From Phycisphaerales bacterium (GTDB lineage: Bacteria; Planctomycetota; Phycisphaerae; Phycisphaerales; SM1A02), in the NCBI GenBank assembly GCA_029268515.1, contig JAQWNP010000003.1, forward strand, positions 1 through 64,000: a DNA stretch of 64,000 nucleotides. The letters run 5' to 3'. Positions 15,463-25,402 of the stretch are shown in pieces; position 1 is the first letter of the stretch; each line of letters begins with the position of its first letter. The translations under genes were made by a program, and so were the position numbers. The notes beneath the pieces were generated by a model. The model searched no databases. It had not been told where the DNA came from and saw only the letters and a list, made by a program, of their open reading frames with translations.

Positions 15463-17019
15463 ATGGCAGAAAAATCTGGATCACTTGAGTTAACGGGCAG
15501 TCCAATCCACCTTGATGATTTGGCAGATGTGGCACGCGCTGGGCGTCATGTCACCCTGGCAGTATCTCAGCGTAAAGTCATCATGAGGGCCCAAGACGCG
15601 GTCAATGCTGTTTGGCAAGATGGTGCTGAGCCTGTCTATGGCATTAATACGGGTTTCGGTGCACTCTCGCGTTCAGTCATTGATTCCACAAATATCACAA
15701 CGCTTCAAGAAAATATTCTCCGCTCACATGCGGCCGGGGTTGGTGAAGCACTTCCTGAAGATGTGGCTCGAGCAATGATGTTGCTTCTCGCAGCCAGCCT
15801 GTCGCGCGGACACTCAGGCATTTCTTGTGACGTCATTGAGCAAATACTCGCTCTTCTCAATCACGGCATCACCCCAGTGATTCCGTCACGGGGATCAGTG
15901 GGTGCTTCTGGTGATCTTGCTCCATTGTCTCATTTAGGCCTGGTCTTGATTGGTGAGGGGCAAGCTTGGGTTGACGGCGAACGAATGGATGGTGGGTCTG
16001 CATTGGCAAAGCGTGGACTTTCCAAAATGCCATTGGCTGCAAAGGTTGGCCTTGCACTGATTAATGGTACGCATCTAATGGCTGCGATCGCATCGCTTGC
16101 ATTGATTGATCTTGAGAATCTTCTTCCTGCCGCCTTGCTTGCTTCGGCGATGGGTATTGACGCTTGCCGTGCTACTGACAGTTTTCTTGATGATCGACTT
16201 CATGCGGTCCGCTGTCAGCCAGGCCAAAGGCGTGTTGCGAAATGTGTGCGGACATTGCTAGCGGGCTCACAAATTATTCAAGATCACCAACAAGACGATC
16301 CCCGAGTACAAGATCCCTATAGCCTGAGAGCAACGCCGCAGGTGCTGGGCGCTGTGCTCGACACCATTGAACATGTCCGCGTGGTCATCGATGCAGAGCT
16401 CGGTGCCGTCACAGACAATCCACTTGTTTTTCCAGGGGAATCCAGTGGTGAGGCAGACTTTGTTGCCGGAGGTAATTTTCATGGAATGCCACTCGCTATC
16501 GCGCTCGATACGCTGTCAATTGCAATTTGTCACATGGCTGGTATCAGCGAACGAAGGTTGAACTGGCTACTCTCTGGCCGCGATGATCAAAATCCTGTTA
16601 CCCCCTTCCTTGCATCCGACCCAGGCTTACACAGTGGTCTGATGATTGTTCAGTACACAGCTGCCGCCTGCTGCAATGAGCTGCAATGCCTTGCGTCGCC
16701 AGCGAGTGTTGGCAACATTCCTACATCTGCTGGCATCGAGGACTACAACTCCATGGGTGCGACTGCTGCTCATCAGGTGCGCCAAGCTGTCGGTCTTGCT
16801 CGTAATGTTATTGCGATTGAACTCATGGCGATGGCTGAGGGGCTTGAGCATCAGCGTCCATTACTGAGTGGTGACCAGGTTGAGCGAGGCCACCAACTGT
16901 TGCGAGATGTGGTTGCTCCGTTAGAAGCGGATCGTAGTCCTGCTCCAGACATTGAAGCGATCTGCCAACTGATTGTGGCAGGTGGGCTGCGTGAGTTTGG
17001 GGATAGTCTCAATATGTAG
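15463..17019 (+). CDS. hutH: Histidine ammonia-lyase
   Basis: HutH deaminates L-histidine to trans-urocanate and ammonia, the first step of histidine catabolism, in the cytoplasm. The 518 residues are typical. YGINTGFGALS holds the conserved tyrosine loop, and GSVGASGDLAPLSHLGL carries Ala-Ser-Gly, which cyclises to the MIO electrophile. QDPYSLRATPQVLG and TDNPLVF are further active-site motifs, and the end SAGIEDYNSMGATAAHQVRQ fits the C-terminal shield region. The gene is followed 90 bp later by hutU and then hutI, so the first three steps are encoded together, although hutI is separated by an opposing STAS gene. No hutG/hutF-type gene is in the window. Confidence 0.96.
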   Translation: MAEKSGSLELTGSPIHLDDLADVARAGRHVTLAVSQRKVIMRAQDAVNAVWQDGAEPVYGINTGFGALSRSVIDSTNITTLQENILRSHAAGVGEALPEDVARAMMLLLAASLSRGHSGISCDVIEQILALLNHGITPVIPSRGSVGASGDLAPLSHLGLVLIGEGQAWVDGERMDGGSALAKRGLSKMPLAAKVGLALINGTHLMAAIASLALIDLENLLPAALLASAMGIDACRATDSFLDDRLHAVRCQPGQRRVAKCVRTLLAGSQIIQDHQQDDPRVQDPYSLRATPQVLGAVLDTIEHVRVVIDAELGAVTDNPLVFPGESSGEADFVAGGNFHGMPLAIALDTLSIAICHMAGISERRLNWLLSGRDDQNPVTPFLASDPGLHSGLMIVQYTAAACCNELQCLASPASVGNIPTSAGIEDYNSMGATAAHQVRQAVGLARNVIAIELMAMAEGLEHQRPLLSGDQVERGHQLLRDVVAPLEADRSPAPDIEAICQLIVAGGLREFGDSLNM

Positions 17020-17109
17020 TGGGAGCAAAATGTTAAGATATCGAACTCAGTGCACAGATCTTTGTTTCTGATTAATGCTACGCAGCCCTCTAGTAAAGTT
17101 GATTACCCA

Positions 17110-18774
17110 ATGACACAAACAGAAGCTCGAACCATTCGTGCTCCACGAGGAGCATCACTTACATGCAAGACCTGGCAGGCCGAGGCTGCGATGCGCATGT
17201 TGATGAATAATCTTGATCCGGAAGTTGCTGAAAAGCCCAATGAACTTGTCGTTTACGGTGGGCGCGGGCAAGCAGCCCGTTCATGGGCTGCCTACGACGC
17301 CATTATTGCCTCCCTTAAGTCGCTGGAGCCGGATGAGACGCTGCTGATTCAATCAGGCAAACCTGTCGGGATCATGAAAACGACACCTGATGCACCTCGT
17401 GTCATTATTGCGAATTCAAATCTTGTCCCCCACTGGGCGACGCAAGAACACTTTGATGATCTAGCCGCGCGTGGGCTGATTATGTTCGGGCAAATGACGG
17501 CGGGGTCTTGGATTTATATTGGTACGCAAGGCATTCTTCAGGGGACCTATGAAACTTATGCGCAATGTGCTCGAGAACATTTTGGGGGCACGCTTGCAGG
17601 CACCCTGAACGTGACTGCAGGTTGTGGCGGCATGGGTGGCGCCCAGCCACTGGCCATCACAATGAATGAAGGAACATGTCTCATTGCAGAGATCTGCAGT
17701 GAACGATTGGAAAAGCGCGTACACGATCGCTATTTGGACGAAGTGATAGAGGAATTAGACGCAGCAATCGATCGGGCCGTGGCAGCCAAGAATGCAAAAG
17801 AGCCGGTATCAATTGGCTGGCTAGGCAATGCCGTCGACTTGCTTGAGCGACTGAAGTCTCGCGGTATTGTTCCTGACACGCTGACAGATCAAACGAGTGC
17901 TCATGATCCTCTTGCGGGCTACTACCCAGCCGGACTTTCGCGTGCGGCGGCAGACAACCTTCGAGAGGAAGATCCAGAAGACTATGTTCGCCGTTCAATG
18001 GATACGATGGAGACCCACGTCAGATTGATGGTGGACCTTCAAAAGCAAGGTGCGCGGACCTTTGACTACGGAAACAATATTCGCCAGCGTGCGCTAGACA
18101 ATGGCTTTGCCGATGCTTTTGCATTTCCTGGCTTTGTGCCCGCTTATATCCGACCGCAATTCTGCCAGGGGCGTGGCCCTTTTCGCTGGGCTGCACTTTC
18201 GGGAGATCCAGCGGATATTGCAGCAACTGATCAGGTTATTCTTGATCTCTTTCCCAATGATGTGGCTCTCAAGAGATGGATCACAATGGCGCAGGAGCGG
18301 GTTGCTTTCCAGGGGCTGCCTTGTCGTATCTGCTGGCTTGGCCTCGGACAGCGTGATAAGGCCGGCCTTGCCTTTAACGAGCTTGTCGCGTCTGGAAAAG
18401 TAAGTGCTCCAATCGTGATTGGTCGCGATCATCTCGACTGTGGGTCGGTTGCTTCGCCAAATCGAGAGACTGAAGGAATGCTCGATGGATCAGATGCGAT
18501 CAGCGACTGGCCGTTGCTTAACTTTGCAGTCAGTACGGCAAGCGGTGCAAGTTGGACGAGTTTCCATCATGGCGGCGGTGTTGGTATTGGCTTTGCTCAG
18601 CATGCTGGTCTCGTTGTTGTCGCAGATGGAACAAAGGAAGCAGACGCTCGCCTCAAGCGTGTCTTGACCAATGATCCAATGATGGGTGTCATTCGTCATG
18701 TTGACGCGGGATATGAGTTGGCCGAGCGGGTTGCTGACCAGCAGGATGTGCCAATTCCGATGCGAGATCAATAA
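17110..18774 (+). CDS. hutU: Urocanate hydratase
   Basis: HutU adds water to urocanate to give 4-imidazolone-5-propionate using tightly bound NAD+. From ATG 17110 ([17 protein letters not shown]) it has 554 residues, almost the same as the Pseudomonas enzyme; the frame runs to 17050, but the added residues do not fit the family. [33 protein letters not shown] and [16 protein letters not shown] form the NAD pocket. Later [17 protein letters not shown] and [15 protein letters not shown] appear, and [20 protein letters not shown] is the C-terminal signature. It is translated from the hutH transcript after a 90-bp spacer; I see no strong ribosome-binding site. Confidence 0.96.
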   Translation: MTQTEARTIRAPRGASLTCKTWQAEAAMRMLMNNLDPEVAEKPNELVVYGGRGQAARSWAAYDAIIASLKSLEPDETLLIQSGKPVGIMKTTPDAPRVIIANSNLVPHWATQEHFDDLAARGLIMFGQMTAGSWIYIGTQGILQGTYETYAQCAREHFGGTLAGTLNVTAGCGGMGGAQPLAITMNEGTCLIAEICSERLEKRVHDRYLDEVIEELDAAIDRAVAAKNAKEPVSIGWLGNAVDLLERLKSRGIVPDTLTDQTSAHDPLAGYYPAGLSRAAADNLREEDPEDYVRRSMDTMETHVRLMVDLQKQGARTFDYGNNIRQRALDNGFADAFAFPGFVPAYIRPQFCQGRGPFRWAALSGDPADIAATDQVILDLFPNDVALKRWITMAQERVAFQGLPCRICWLGLGQRDKAGLAFNELVASGKVSAPIVIGRDHLDCGSVASPNRETEGMLDGSDAISDWPLLNFAVSTASGASWTSFHHGGGVGIGFAQHAGLVVVADGTKEADARLKRVLTNDPMMGVIRHVDAGYELAERVADQQDVPIPMRDQ

Positions 18775-18788
18775 GCTGCTTGCAGTAA

Positions 18789-19178
18789 CTATGCAGCCAT
18801 GAGCCGACGAAGTTTGCGAGCGGTGTTGCAGATCGGGATAAGCCGGTTGATTTTCATTGACTTGATAATCGTGGTCAATTCGTCATTGACGTTGACCATT
18901 CCTGTACCAAGGTGAAGACGATTGGCCTCGCCACGAATCTCAATCAGCATTCCAAGGCCCATGCTATTGAGGAATTTGACGCGATTGAAATCAAATACCA
19001 ATGCCGTGATGTGAGACGGAATGGCTGCAAGATGTCTCCGCACTGCTTGGGCAATAATCGAGACTTCTCGTGTGCCAATATTGGGGCCGACTGGTGTGAT
19101 CAGGAGTGCTGATTGTTCGATTGAAAAGTCTACGAACAGCGTTGCTGGTTTTTCGGTGCCTCGCACTGAGCTGTGCAT
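18789..19178 (-). CDS. STAS-domain anti-sigma-factor antagonist-like protein
   Basis: 129 residues, a single STAS domain as in SpoIIAA/RsbV. The core VFDFNRVKFLNSMGLGMLIEI (about 65-85) includes the serine (NSMGLG) that anti-sigma kinases phosphorylate in this family. The C-terminal helix (ELTTIIKSMKINRLIPI) is typical of the binding face. It points against hutU (14 bp between stops) and lies between hutU and hutI, apparently an unrelated insertion into the hut region. The partner kinase and sigma factor are not adjacent. A SpoIIE-type phosphatase, the expected antagonist of such phosphorylation, occurs at the right edge of the window, but any link is inference. Confidence 0.85.
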   Translation of the reverse strand: MHSSVRGTEKPATLFVDFSIEQSALLITPVGPNIGTREVSIIAQAVRRHLAAIPSHITALVFDFNRVKFLNSMGLGMLIEIRGEANRLHLGTGMVNVNDELTTIIKSMKINRLIPICNTARKLRRLMAA

Positions 19179-19438
19179 GTCATTGCCTCCTCCTGGCCGG
19201 CCATCTTCAGCGAGGCCAGGAATAATGGGAACTTTTACCCTGCTTCATGAGAAGGGATCGACATCACGCCACCCGGACTTGCCCGAGAACCAGGTTTAAA
19301 TCCGCTCTCATATGCCTCCTTGCCATTATTTCGGACCTTCTGGCCTGCATCTCTGTCACAGACCAACCCCCGCTCCTGGTTTGCTTCTCTGGTAACGGGG
19401 CTGACCCGAACCTTTCTGGGTGCTAGAGTGTCGGCCCA

Positions 19439-20698
19439 ATGGCCGATTTCACCATCATCAATGCCCGAATAGTGACCCTCGCTGGCGACAAGGATGCTCC
19501 AGGTCCTCGGCGCGGTGATGCGATGAATCAAATGGGTGTTATTGATTGCGGCTATGTCACCATTCATGACGGGATGATTTCAGCTGTTGGAGCAGGACTC
19601 CCTGAGCAAGATGGTCTTGAAGATGTATTCGATGCTGACGGCTGTGTTTTGATGCCAGCATTTGTGGATTCGCATACCCATGCCTGCTGGGCCGGCAGCC
19701 GACTTGATGAGTTTGAAATGGCTCAGGCTGGTCGTACCTATTTGGACATCCTCAAAGACGGTGGCGGCATTATGTCGACGGTCAGAGCCGTTCGTGAGAC
19801 CAGCGAAGAAGATCTGGTCTCGATGTTAATGCGAAGGCTTTCTTCGATGGCAGCGCTCGGTACTGGAGCGGTCGAAGTGAAGTCAGGTTATGGCCTCAAC
19901 ACAGAGAACGAACTCAAGATGATTCGGGCGATTCACGCCGCCAGTCAAGAGTCTGTCCAGCTGCTGGTCGGAACTTTCCTTGGTGCTCATGCAATCGACC
20001 CTGATGTGCCAGATTTTGTAGAACGAACCATTAGCGAGTGTTTGCCAGCTGTATGTGGTGAGTTTCCTGGTATTGCTTGTGATGCCTACTGTGAAAAGGG
20101 CGCTTGGTCTGTGGCAGATACCATTCGACTCTTTGAAGCAGCTCGCCAGCAAGGATGCCCCTTGCGGGTACATACCGATCAATTTAACTCTTTGGGTATG
20201 ACTCAGGCTGCAATCGAAATGGGTGCGGTGAGTGTTGATCATCTTGAGGCGATCTCAGATGCGGACGTCAAGCGACTCGCAGACAGCGAGACGATTGGAG
20301 TACTCCTTCCTTGTAGTGGCTTTAGCCTCGATGATCGCTATGCTCCGGGGCGTCGCCTGCTTGATGCTGGATGCGCATTGGCCATTGCTTCAAATTACAA
20401 TCCAGGATCAGCGCCCACGCCATCGATGGCATTTACTATTTCACTGGCCGTTCGGCGAATGAAGATGACTTGTGCCGAAGCGATTACAGCGGCCACCTAT
20501 AACGCGGCATGTGTTTTGGGGATACAGGATTCCACGGCCACCATTGAAGTAGGAAAGCGGGCAGATCTGCAGCTCCTAGATACAGACGATGAAAGAGAGC
20601 TTGCTTACGAGTTTGCTAATGCTGGCCCCCTGCTTGTGGCGGTCAGCGGTCGCATTGTGCATGCCAGAGCAATTGCGACCGATGAAGAAGAGTCTTGA
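19439..20698 (+). CDS. hutI: Imidazolonepropionase
   Basis: HutI hydrolyses imidazolonepropionate to N-formimino-L-glutamate, step three of histidine breakdown. 419 residues of the amidohydrolase TIM-barrel fold: the beta-sandwich start MADFTIINARIVTLAG, the metal motif VDSHTHACWAGSRLDEFE, the GAVEVKSGYGLNTENELKMI region, LRVHTDQFNSLG and VSVDHLEAISDAD with metal histidines, and ASNYNPGSAPTPSMAFTIS as the usual late motif (shown in part). It lies on the hutH/hutU strand but after a 660-bp stretch holding the STAS gene, so it may have its own promoter in 19179-19438, where I see no clear boxes. The start at 19439 fits homologue length. Confidence 0.94.
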   Translation: MADFTIINARIVTLAGDKDAPGPRRGDAMNQMGVIDCGYVTIHDGMISAVGAGLPEQDGLEDVFDADGCVLMPAFVDSHTHACWAGSRLDEFEMAQAGRTYLDILKDGGGIMSTVRAVRETSEEDLVSMLMRRLSSMAALGTGAVEVKSGYGLNTENELKMIRAIHAASQESVQLLVGTFLGAHAIDPDVPDFVERTISECLPAVCGEFPGIACDAYCEKGAWSVADTIRLFEAARQQGCPLRVHTDQFNSLGMTQAAIEMGAVSVDHLEAISDADVKRLADSETIGVLLPCSGFSLDDRYAPGRRLLDAGCALAIASNYNPGSAPTPSMAFTISLAVRRMKMTCAEAITAATYNAACVLGIQDSTATIEVGKRADLQLLDTDDERELAYEFANAGPLLVAVSGRIVHARAIATDEEES

Positions 20699-20754
20699 AA
20701 ACAAGCCTTTAGGGCACCCCCTGTTTTCTTCCTTAGCCTGTTAGGATTTACTTG

Positions 20755-21570
20755 ATGATTGTGTCGCGTGAACGTGATATTGATAATGCTGCTGCTGCCG
20801 CAAAGTGCGTCGTTGACACTCATTTTGCGTTGGTTGATTACGTTAAGCCTGGACTCACCTTGGCGGAGATTGATGAAGAGGTGGGACGAATTCTAAAATC
20901 ACTGCATTGCCGCAGCGCTTTTCGGAAGTACAAACTTGCCGGGCTTCCTCCATTTCCGAGCCACAGCTGTCTCTCGGTCAATGAGTGTATTGTTCATGGA
21001 ACACATAACATGCGTCTAGAGCCACTTGTGCCAGGTGACATGATTTCAATTGATATCGGAGTCAAGCACCATGGTTGGATTGGGGATGCTGCATGGACCT
21101 ACGGCATTCAAGAGGTTTCTGATGACAACTTGGCACTCATGCGAACCGGGCGTGAGTCACTGTCCCGTGGCGTTGAAGCAATGCAACCGGGACGGCCCTT
21201 ATTAGATTGGGCTCGGGCAGTACAGACCTATGTCGAAGATGAGTGCAAGATGCAGTTGATTCGCGGCCTTGGCGGCCATGGCTATGGCACGACATTGCAT
21301 GGCCCACCGTTCATCTCCAACGTGGTTCCTCGGCATGGTGCTGAGTGGCCTGATGCTTTTAAGACCTTCGACCCTGGAATGCTCCTGGCCGTTGAGCCCA
21401 TGATCTCACCCACCACTGCTGCTATTACTTCCGAACGCAATAGTTGGCCGATTTTCAGTGATGATGGATCGATGAGCGTGCACTATGAGGCCGATGTTCT
21501 CATTACCAGTGATGGCCCCCGGGACCTGACCAAAGGAATGAGCCAGCTGCCAGATATTGTTGGTAACTGA
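20755..21570 (+). CDS. map: Type I methionine aminopeptidase
   Basis: Removes the initiator methionine from nascent proteins, using two metal ions. 271 residues from ATG 20755, with AGGA 8 nt upstream (a TTG directly before it, at 20752, is not needed). All five metal ligands are recognisable: the two aspartates 11 apart in ISIDIGVKHHGWIGDAAW, His in GGHGYGTTLHG, Glu in LLAVEPMIS and Glu in SVHYEADVLIT. CLSVNECIVHG corresponds to the substrate His loop. The spacing and absence of an SH3 motif fit the short type Ia form. It follows hutI by 56 bp but is functionally unrelated; co-transcription is possible. Confidence 0.94.
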   Translation: MIVSRERDIDNAAAAAKCVVDTHFALVDYVKPGLTLAEIDEEVGRILKSLHCRSAFRKYKLAGLPPFPSHSCLSVNECIVHGTHNMRLEPLVPGDMISIDIGVKHHGWIGDAAWTYGIQEVSDDNLALMRTGRESLSRGVEAMQPGRPLLDWARAVQTYVEDECKMQLIRGLGGHGYGTTLHGPPFISNVVPRHGAEWPDAFKTFDPGMLLAVEPMISPTTAAITSERNSWPIFSDDGSMSVHYEADVLITSDGPRDLTKGMSQLPDIVGN

Positions 21571-21653
21571 GGCTCAAGTCCTGCCAAAGAGAATCCGTGA
21601 TATGCGATCAGCCAGTGCTTGTCGCTGGTGCGGGCCCTGTTGGCGTCATCGCT

Positions 21654-21670
21654 ACCGATTGTGAATCGGT
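21654..21670. other. Short perfect inverted repeat between map and the peptidase gene
   Basis: ACCGATT and AATCGGT form a 7-bp perfect stem around GTG. It lies 84 bp after the map stop and 105 bp before the peptidase start. There is no T tract, so it is not a standard terminator. It could be an operator or an mRNA stem, or chance. Confidence 0.3.
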
Positions 21671-21774
21671 CGCTGAGGTGGAGCATTGAATGGAGATGCA
21701 TTTGGCTTCGCGAAATCTCTGACTGAGCTATCATCACCGGTTCGCTATGTTGTCTCAATCCAAGGAGCTGTGAT

Positions 21775-23940
21775 TTGTCTACCTCAGTGCTGTTGTTTGC
21801 CTGCCTTTTCTTGATCCAGGATACGCCGATTGCCTCACCAAGCAGTCTGGAATACCCCGAGACGCGGACTGTCGATCATATTGATATCTACCACGGTGTT
21901 CAGGTATCAGATCCTTATCGCTGGCTCGAGGAGCATCCTCACAGTGCACCGGAAGTTGCGCAGTGGATTGAACAGCAAAATGAAGTGACGTTTGGATATC
22001 TTCACGACATTCCAGGTCGCGACCAGATACATGATCGTCTGACCGAGATATGGGATTATGAAAAATTCACGACGCCCTTCCGCCACGGTGAGAAGTACTA
22101 CGTTTTTCATAACACTGGTCTACAGAATCAGAACGTCTTGTTTGCCACCGATGACATTATCAAGCCCGGTAAAGTGCTGCTTGATCCAAATTCATGGTCC
22201 GATGAGGGAACCGTAGCGCTTGCGGGAACTTCTTTCACCAACGATGGAAGTCTGATGGGCTACGCCACGTCGAAGGCCGGCTCTGATTGGAAGGTCTGGC
22301 GGGTTCGTGATTTAGCGACCGGCAAAGATTTGCCAGACGTTATTCGTTGGACGAAAGATGGATCAGTCGCCTGGACGGCTGACAACAAGGGCTTTTATTA
22401 CGCTCGCTACCCCGAGCCAGAAGAGGGGCAAGAATTCTCAGCCGCGAACGAAAACGAAGCGATTTATTTTCATGCGATGGGAACGCCTCAGTCGGAAGAC
22501 ACATTAATCTTCTCGATGCCCGAGCAGCCAAAATGGGGCTTTGCTCCAACGGTTACAGAAGATGGCCGCTATCTTTTGGTGTGGGTGTATTACGGGACAA
22601 TACATAAGTACAAGGTGTACCTTTGGGACCTTCAGGATCCAGGCAGCGAACCAACTGAATTGGTAGGCGCATTTGAAAATGACTACAGCCTGCTAGGCAA
22701 TGACGGGTCCACATTGTTTATGAAAACAGATCGAGATGCGCCTCGGGGGCGCGTGATCGCCATGGATGTGGCAAATCCGAGCCCAGAAGCCTGGACCGAA
22801 ATCCTCCCACAAACGGACGCAACGCTTCAAAGTGTCAAGTACATCGACAATCACTTTATTACCAATGAACTCATTGATGTCACCTCTCATGTTCGCGTCT
22901 ACGACAAACATGGCCATCATGTTCGAGATGTGCCACTGCCTGGTCCTGGCCGAGTTGGTGGCCTCACGGGGCGGCCCTCACATGATCAAACATTCTTTAC
23001 ATTCACCAATTACACAACACCACCAACCATTTTCCAGTACGAAGTTGGTACGGGCAGAATGCGAAAACTCTGGCAGGCCGACATCAATGCAAAAGTTGAA
23101 GACTTTGAAACTGAGCAAGTCTTTTATGAGAGCAAAGATGGCACCAGGGTCCCGATGTTTATTTCCTATCGAAAAGGACTAGAGCGAGACGGAAAGAACC
23201 CGACCCTTCTCTATGGTTACGGTGGGTTTAACATCGCAATACTCCCCTATTTTTCAATCTCACGTCTGGTGTGGATGGAAATGGGCGGCATCTTTGCGGT
23301 CGCCAATCTGCGCGGTGGTGATGAATATGGAGAGGCATGGCACGAAGATGGCATGCTGATGAAAAAGCAAAATGTATTTGATGATTTCATTGCTGCTGCT
23401 GAGTACCTGATCGATGAGGGATACACAAGTCCTCAGCACTTGGCCATCCAAGGCGGCAGCAATGGCGGGCTCCTTGTTGGTGCATGCATGACGCAGCGGC
23501 CTGAGTTGTTCGGCGCAGCGCTTCCTGCTGTTGGTGTGATGGACATGCTGCGTTTTAGTGATTTTACAGTTGGTCATCTTTGGGTCAGCGAGTACGGCAG
23601 CACAGATCATCCCGATGAGTTTGCCAATCTCTACGCATATTCGCCGCTACACAACCTAGAACCAGGCACTGAATATCCAGCCACAATGATTACCACTGGC
23701 GACACAGATGATCGTGTCGTCCCTGCGCATAGCTTCAAGTATGCAGCGGCGCTTCAAAAAGCCCATCAAGGCGATGCTCCGGTTCTGATTCGGGTTGAAA
23801 CATCAGCTGGCCATGGCGCGGGGACACCGACCACAAAACGGATCGATGCCGTGACAGATAGTTGGTCATTCTTGGCCAATGAATTGGGCATGAAGCAACA
23901 GGCCGAAATGATTGTGGATGAGCCAGTCGAGCAGCAGTAA
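21775..23940 (+). CDS. Secreted prolyl oligopeptidase, family S9A
   Basis: Serine peptidase cutting short peptides after proline. 721 residues begin at a TTG codon supported by AAGGAG 7 nt upstream. Residues 1-22 (STSVLLFACLFLIQD...) look like a short signal sequence, so it probably acts in the periplasm. The N-terminal part begins YPETRTVDHIDIYHGVQVSDPYRWLE in the usual S9A manner, followed by a seven-bladed propeller to about residue 440. The hydrolase domain shows YGYGGFNIAI, GGSNGGLLVGACMTQRP with the nucleophile Ser, TGDTDDRVVPAHS with the Asp, and SAGHGAG with the His. The catalytic triad is therefore complete. Stands alone between map and the hpn genes. Confidence 0.93.
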   Translation: MSTSVLLFACLFLIQDTPIASPSSLEYPETRTVDHIDIYHGVQVSDPYRWLEEHPHSAPEVAQWIEQQNEVTFGYLHDIPGRDQIHDRLTEIWDYEKFTTPFRHGEKYYVFHNTGLQNQNVLFATDDIIKPGKVLLDPNSWSDEGTVALAGTSFTNDGSLMGYATSKAGSDWKVWRVRDLATGKDLPDVIRWTKDGSVAWTADNKGFYYARYPEPEEGQEFSAANENEAIYFHAMGTPQSEDTLIFSMPEQPKWGFAPTVTEDGRYLLVWVYYGTIHKYKVYLWDLQDPGSEPTELVGAFENDYSLLGNDGSTLFMKTDRDAPRGRVIAMDVANPSPEAWTEILPQTDATLQSVKYIDNHFITNELIDVTSHVRVYDKHGHHVRDVPLPGPGRVGGLTGRPSHDQTFFTFTNYTTPPTIFQYEVGTGRMRKLWQADINAKVEDFETEQVFYESKDGTRVPMFISYRKGLERDGKNPTLLYGYGGFNIAILPYFSISRLVWMEMGGIFAVANLRGGDEYGEAWHEDGMLMKKQNVFDDFIAAAEYLIDEGYTSPQHLAIQGGSNGGLLVGACMTQRPELFGAALPAVGVMDMLRFSDFTVGHLWVSEYGSTDHPDEFANLYAYSPLHNLEPGTEYPATMITTGDTDDRVVPAHSFKYAAALQKAHQGDAPVLIRVETSAGHGAGTPTTKRIDAVTDSWSFLANELGMKQQAEMIVDEPVEQQ

Positions 23941-23998
23941 ATGTGATACTCGCAGGATTGTGGCGATAGAGATCTGAACCTCGGCGATGCTCAACAAT

Positions 23999-25402
23999 TT
24001 AGCGGAGCCCGAGCAAGCGAGCCATCCAACTGATGGAGATATCTGGCCGCTCTTCAATGCAGCCTCCGGCCAGGCTCGCTGCTGCATAGCCGCTGCGTGT
24101 CGCCCCTTCCATCGTTGCTGGCCAGCCAGTTGAAGACCAATCGCCAGCAATCAGTAAATTGGAGACACCGCCGAGCGCCGGGGCGCCTGGGCCAGGACGA
24201 TAGGCGTTGATATCAGCTGTAGCGGCGAACGTAGCTCGCTTCTCTTTCACTGATCGATGAACCAGCAAAGTGGCATCTTTGATGTCTGGTAATGCGTCAC
24301 CTATTGCATCAAGAACGCGATTGACAATCGCCCCCTCATCAAGAGTCATCCATTGCTCTGCGCCACTGATAACAGCATGAATATGTTGCTGCCCGTCCTT
24401 GTCAGTTCCCTTGTTGAAAATCCAGTGGACATCACCACCTGCAAAGACCAAGTGGGGCAAGCTCATCACCTGCCGGTCAAACACCAGGTGGACTCCAAGA
24501 ATCGGACTCACTTCGAATTGGCCAAGATCTTGCAATCTTGCATCGGCGCTTCGCAATGGTTCTGAGATAATCTTGTCTAAACGATCAAACGGAAGCGTTG
24601 ATATCACCGTCTTGGCTTCAATGAGTTCATTTGCTGTGACCACGCCAGTGACACGGCGCCCATCAAAGTTGATGGCTTTGGCAGAAACGCCAAGTTGAAT
24701 TTCGCCGCCATATTTATTGAGATATGACTCGACAGTCCCATAGAGTTCGACCAGTGGCACTTGCGAAAGGCCCATGACATAGGAAAAACGATTGCCAAGA
24801 AAGCCCTCCTGAAACACCTGCAGCGCATGTGTCGCACCAACCCGGTCCACATCAAGATTGCAGGCACTCACGACGATTGGATTCCAAAAACGATCTATGA
24901 TTTCTGGCGACTGTCCTGCTTCGTCAAGGAAGAGCCTGAAGGTCTTGCCTTCCCAGTCACCCCTTCGACGAATACCAAGGCGCAACATGCGCAGCATTCC
25001 ACGTTGAATCTGACGTTTTTGGGCACGATCGAAGATTTTCATTCGACGCAAAGACTTGCCCAGGTGTAATGGTGCTGGAAGCCAATTGGCTTCAAAGCGA
25101 TCTGTTCCATTTCTATCAGCCTTTTGCTTCCCATCAGTCCAGTACAGGGTTCGATGCCACTGGATCTGATCAAGCACGTCCAGTCGCTGATAGAGGTCGA
25201 GAAGATTTGTGCAGCAGCCCAGCACGACATGCTGGCAGTTGTCCAAGACGGCGCCAGTACGCGGGTCGACAAAGCTAGTGGCTCTGCCTCCGAGTCGCTT
25301 CTTTGTTTCAATAAGTGTCACCGGACGACCAGCATCCACCAAGCTGATGGCTGCAGCAATGCCAGCAAGACCGCCACCTAGGATGACCACACGGTCGCTC
25401 AC
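23999..25402 (-). CDS. hpnE: Hydroxysqualene dehydroxylase (squalene-associated FAD-dependent desaturase)
   Basis: FAD amine-oxidase-fold enzyme that reduces hydroxysqualene to squalene, the last step of the HpnC/D/E route. 467 residues. The dinucleotide motif VVILGGGLAGIAAAISL with trailing ETKKRLGGRATSF is at the N-terminus. CQHVVLGCCTNLLDLYQRLD and FWNPIVVSACNLDVDRVGA are characteristic of HpnE rather than phytoene desaturase. The C-terminal FAD motif is LLIAGDWSSTGWPATMEGATRSG (cited in part). It overlaps the end of hpnD by 4 bp (ATGA) and is the last of three coupled genes. Confidence 0.92.
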   Translation of the reverse strand: MSDRVVILGGGLAGIAAAISLVDAGRPVTLIETKKRLGGRATSFVDPRTGAVLDNCQHVVLGCCTNLLDLYQRLDVLDQIQWHRTLYWTDGKQKADRNGTDRFEANWLPAPLHLGKSLRRMKIFDRAQKRQIQRGMLRMLRLGIRRRGDWEGKTFRLFLDEAGQSPEIIDRFWNPIVVSACNLDVDRVGATHALQVFQEGFLGNRFSYVMGLSQVPLVELYGTVESYLNKYGGEIQLGVSAKAINFDGRRVTGVVTANELIEAKTVISTLPFDRLDKIISEPLRSADARLQDLGQFEVSPILGVHLVFDRQVMSLPHLVFAGGDVHWIFNKGTDKDGQQHIHAVISGAEQWMTLDEGAIVNRVLDAIGDALPDIKDATLLVHRSVKEKRATFAATADINAYRPGPGAPALGGVSNLLIAGDWSSTGWPATMEGATRSGYAAASLAGGCIEERPDISISWMARLLGLR

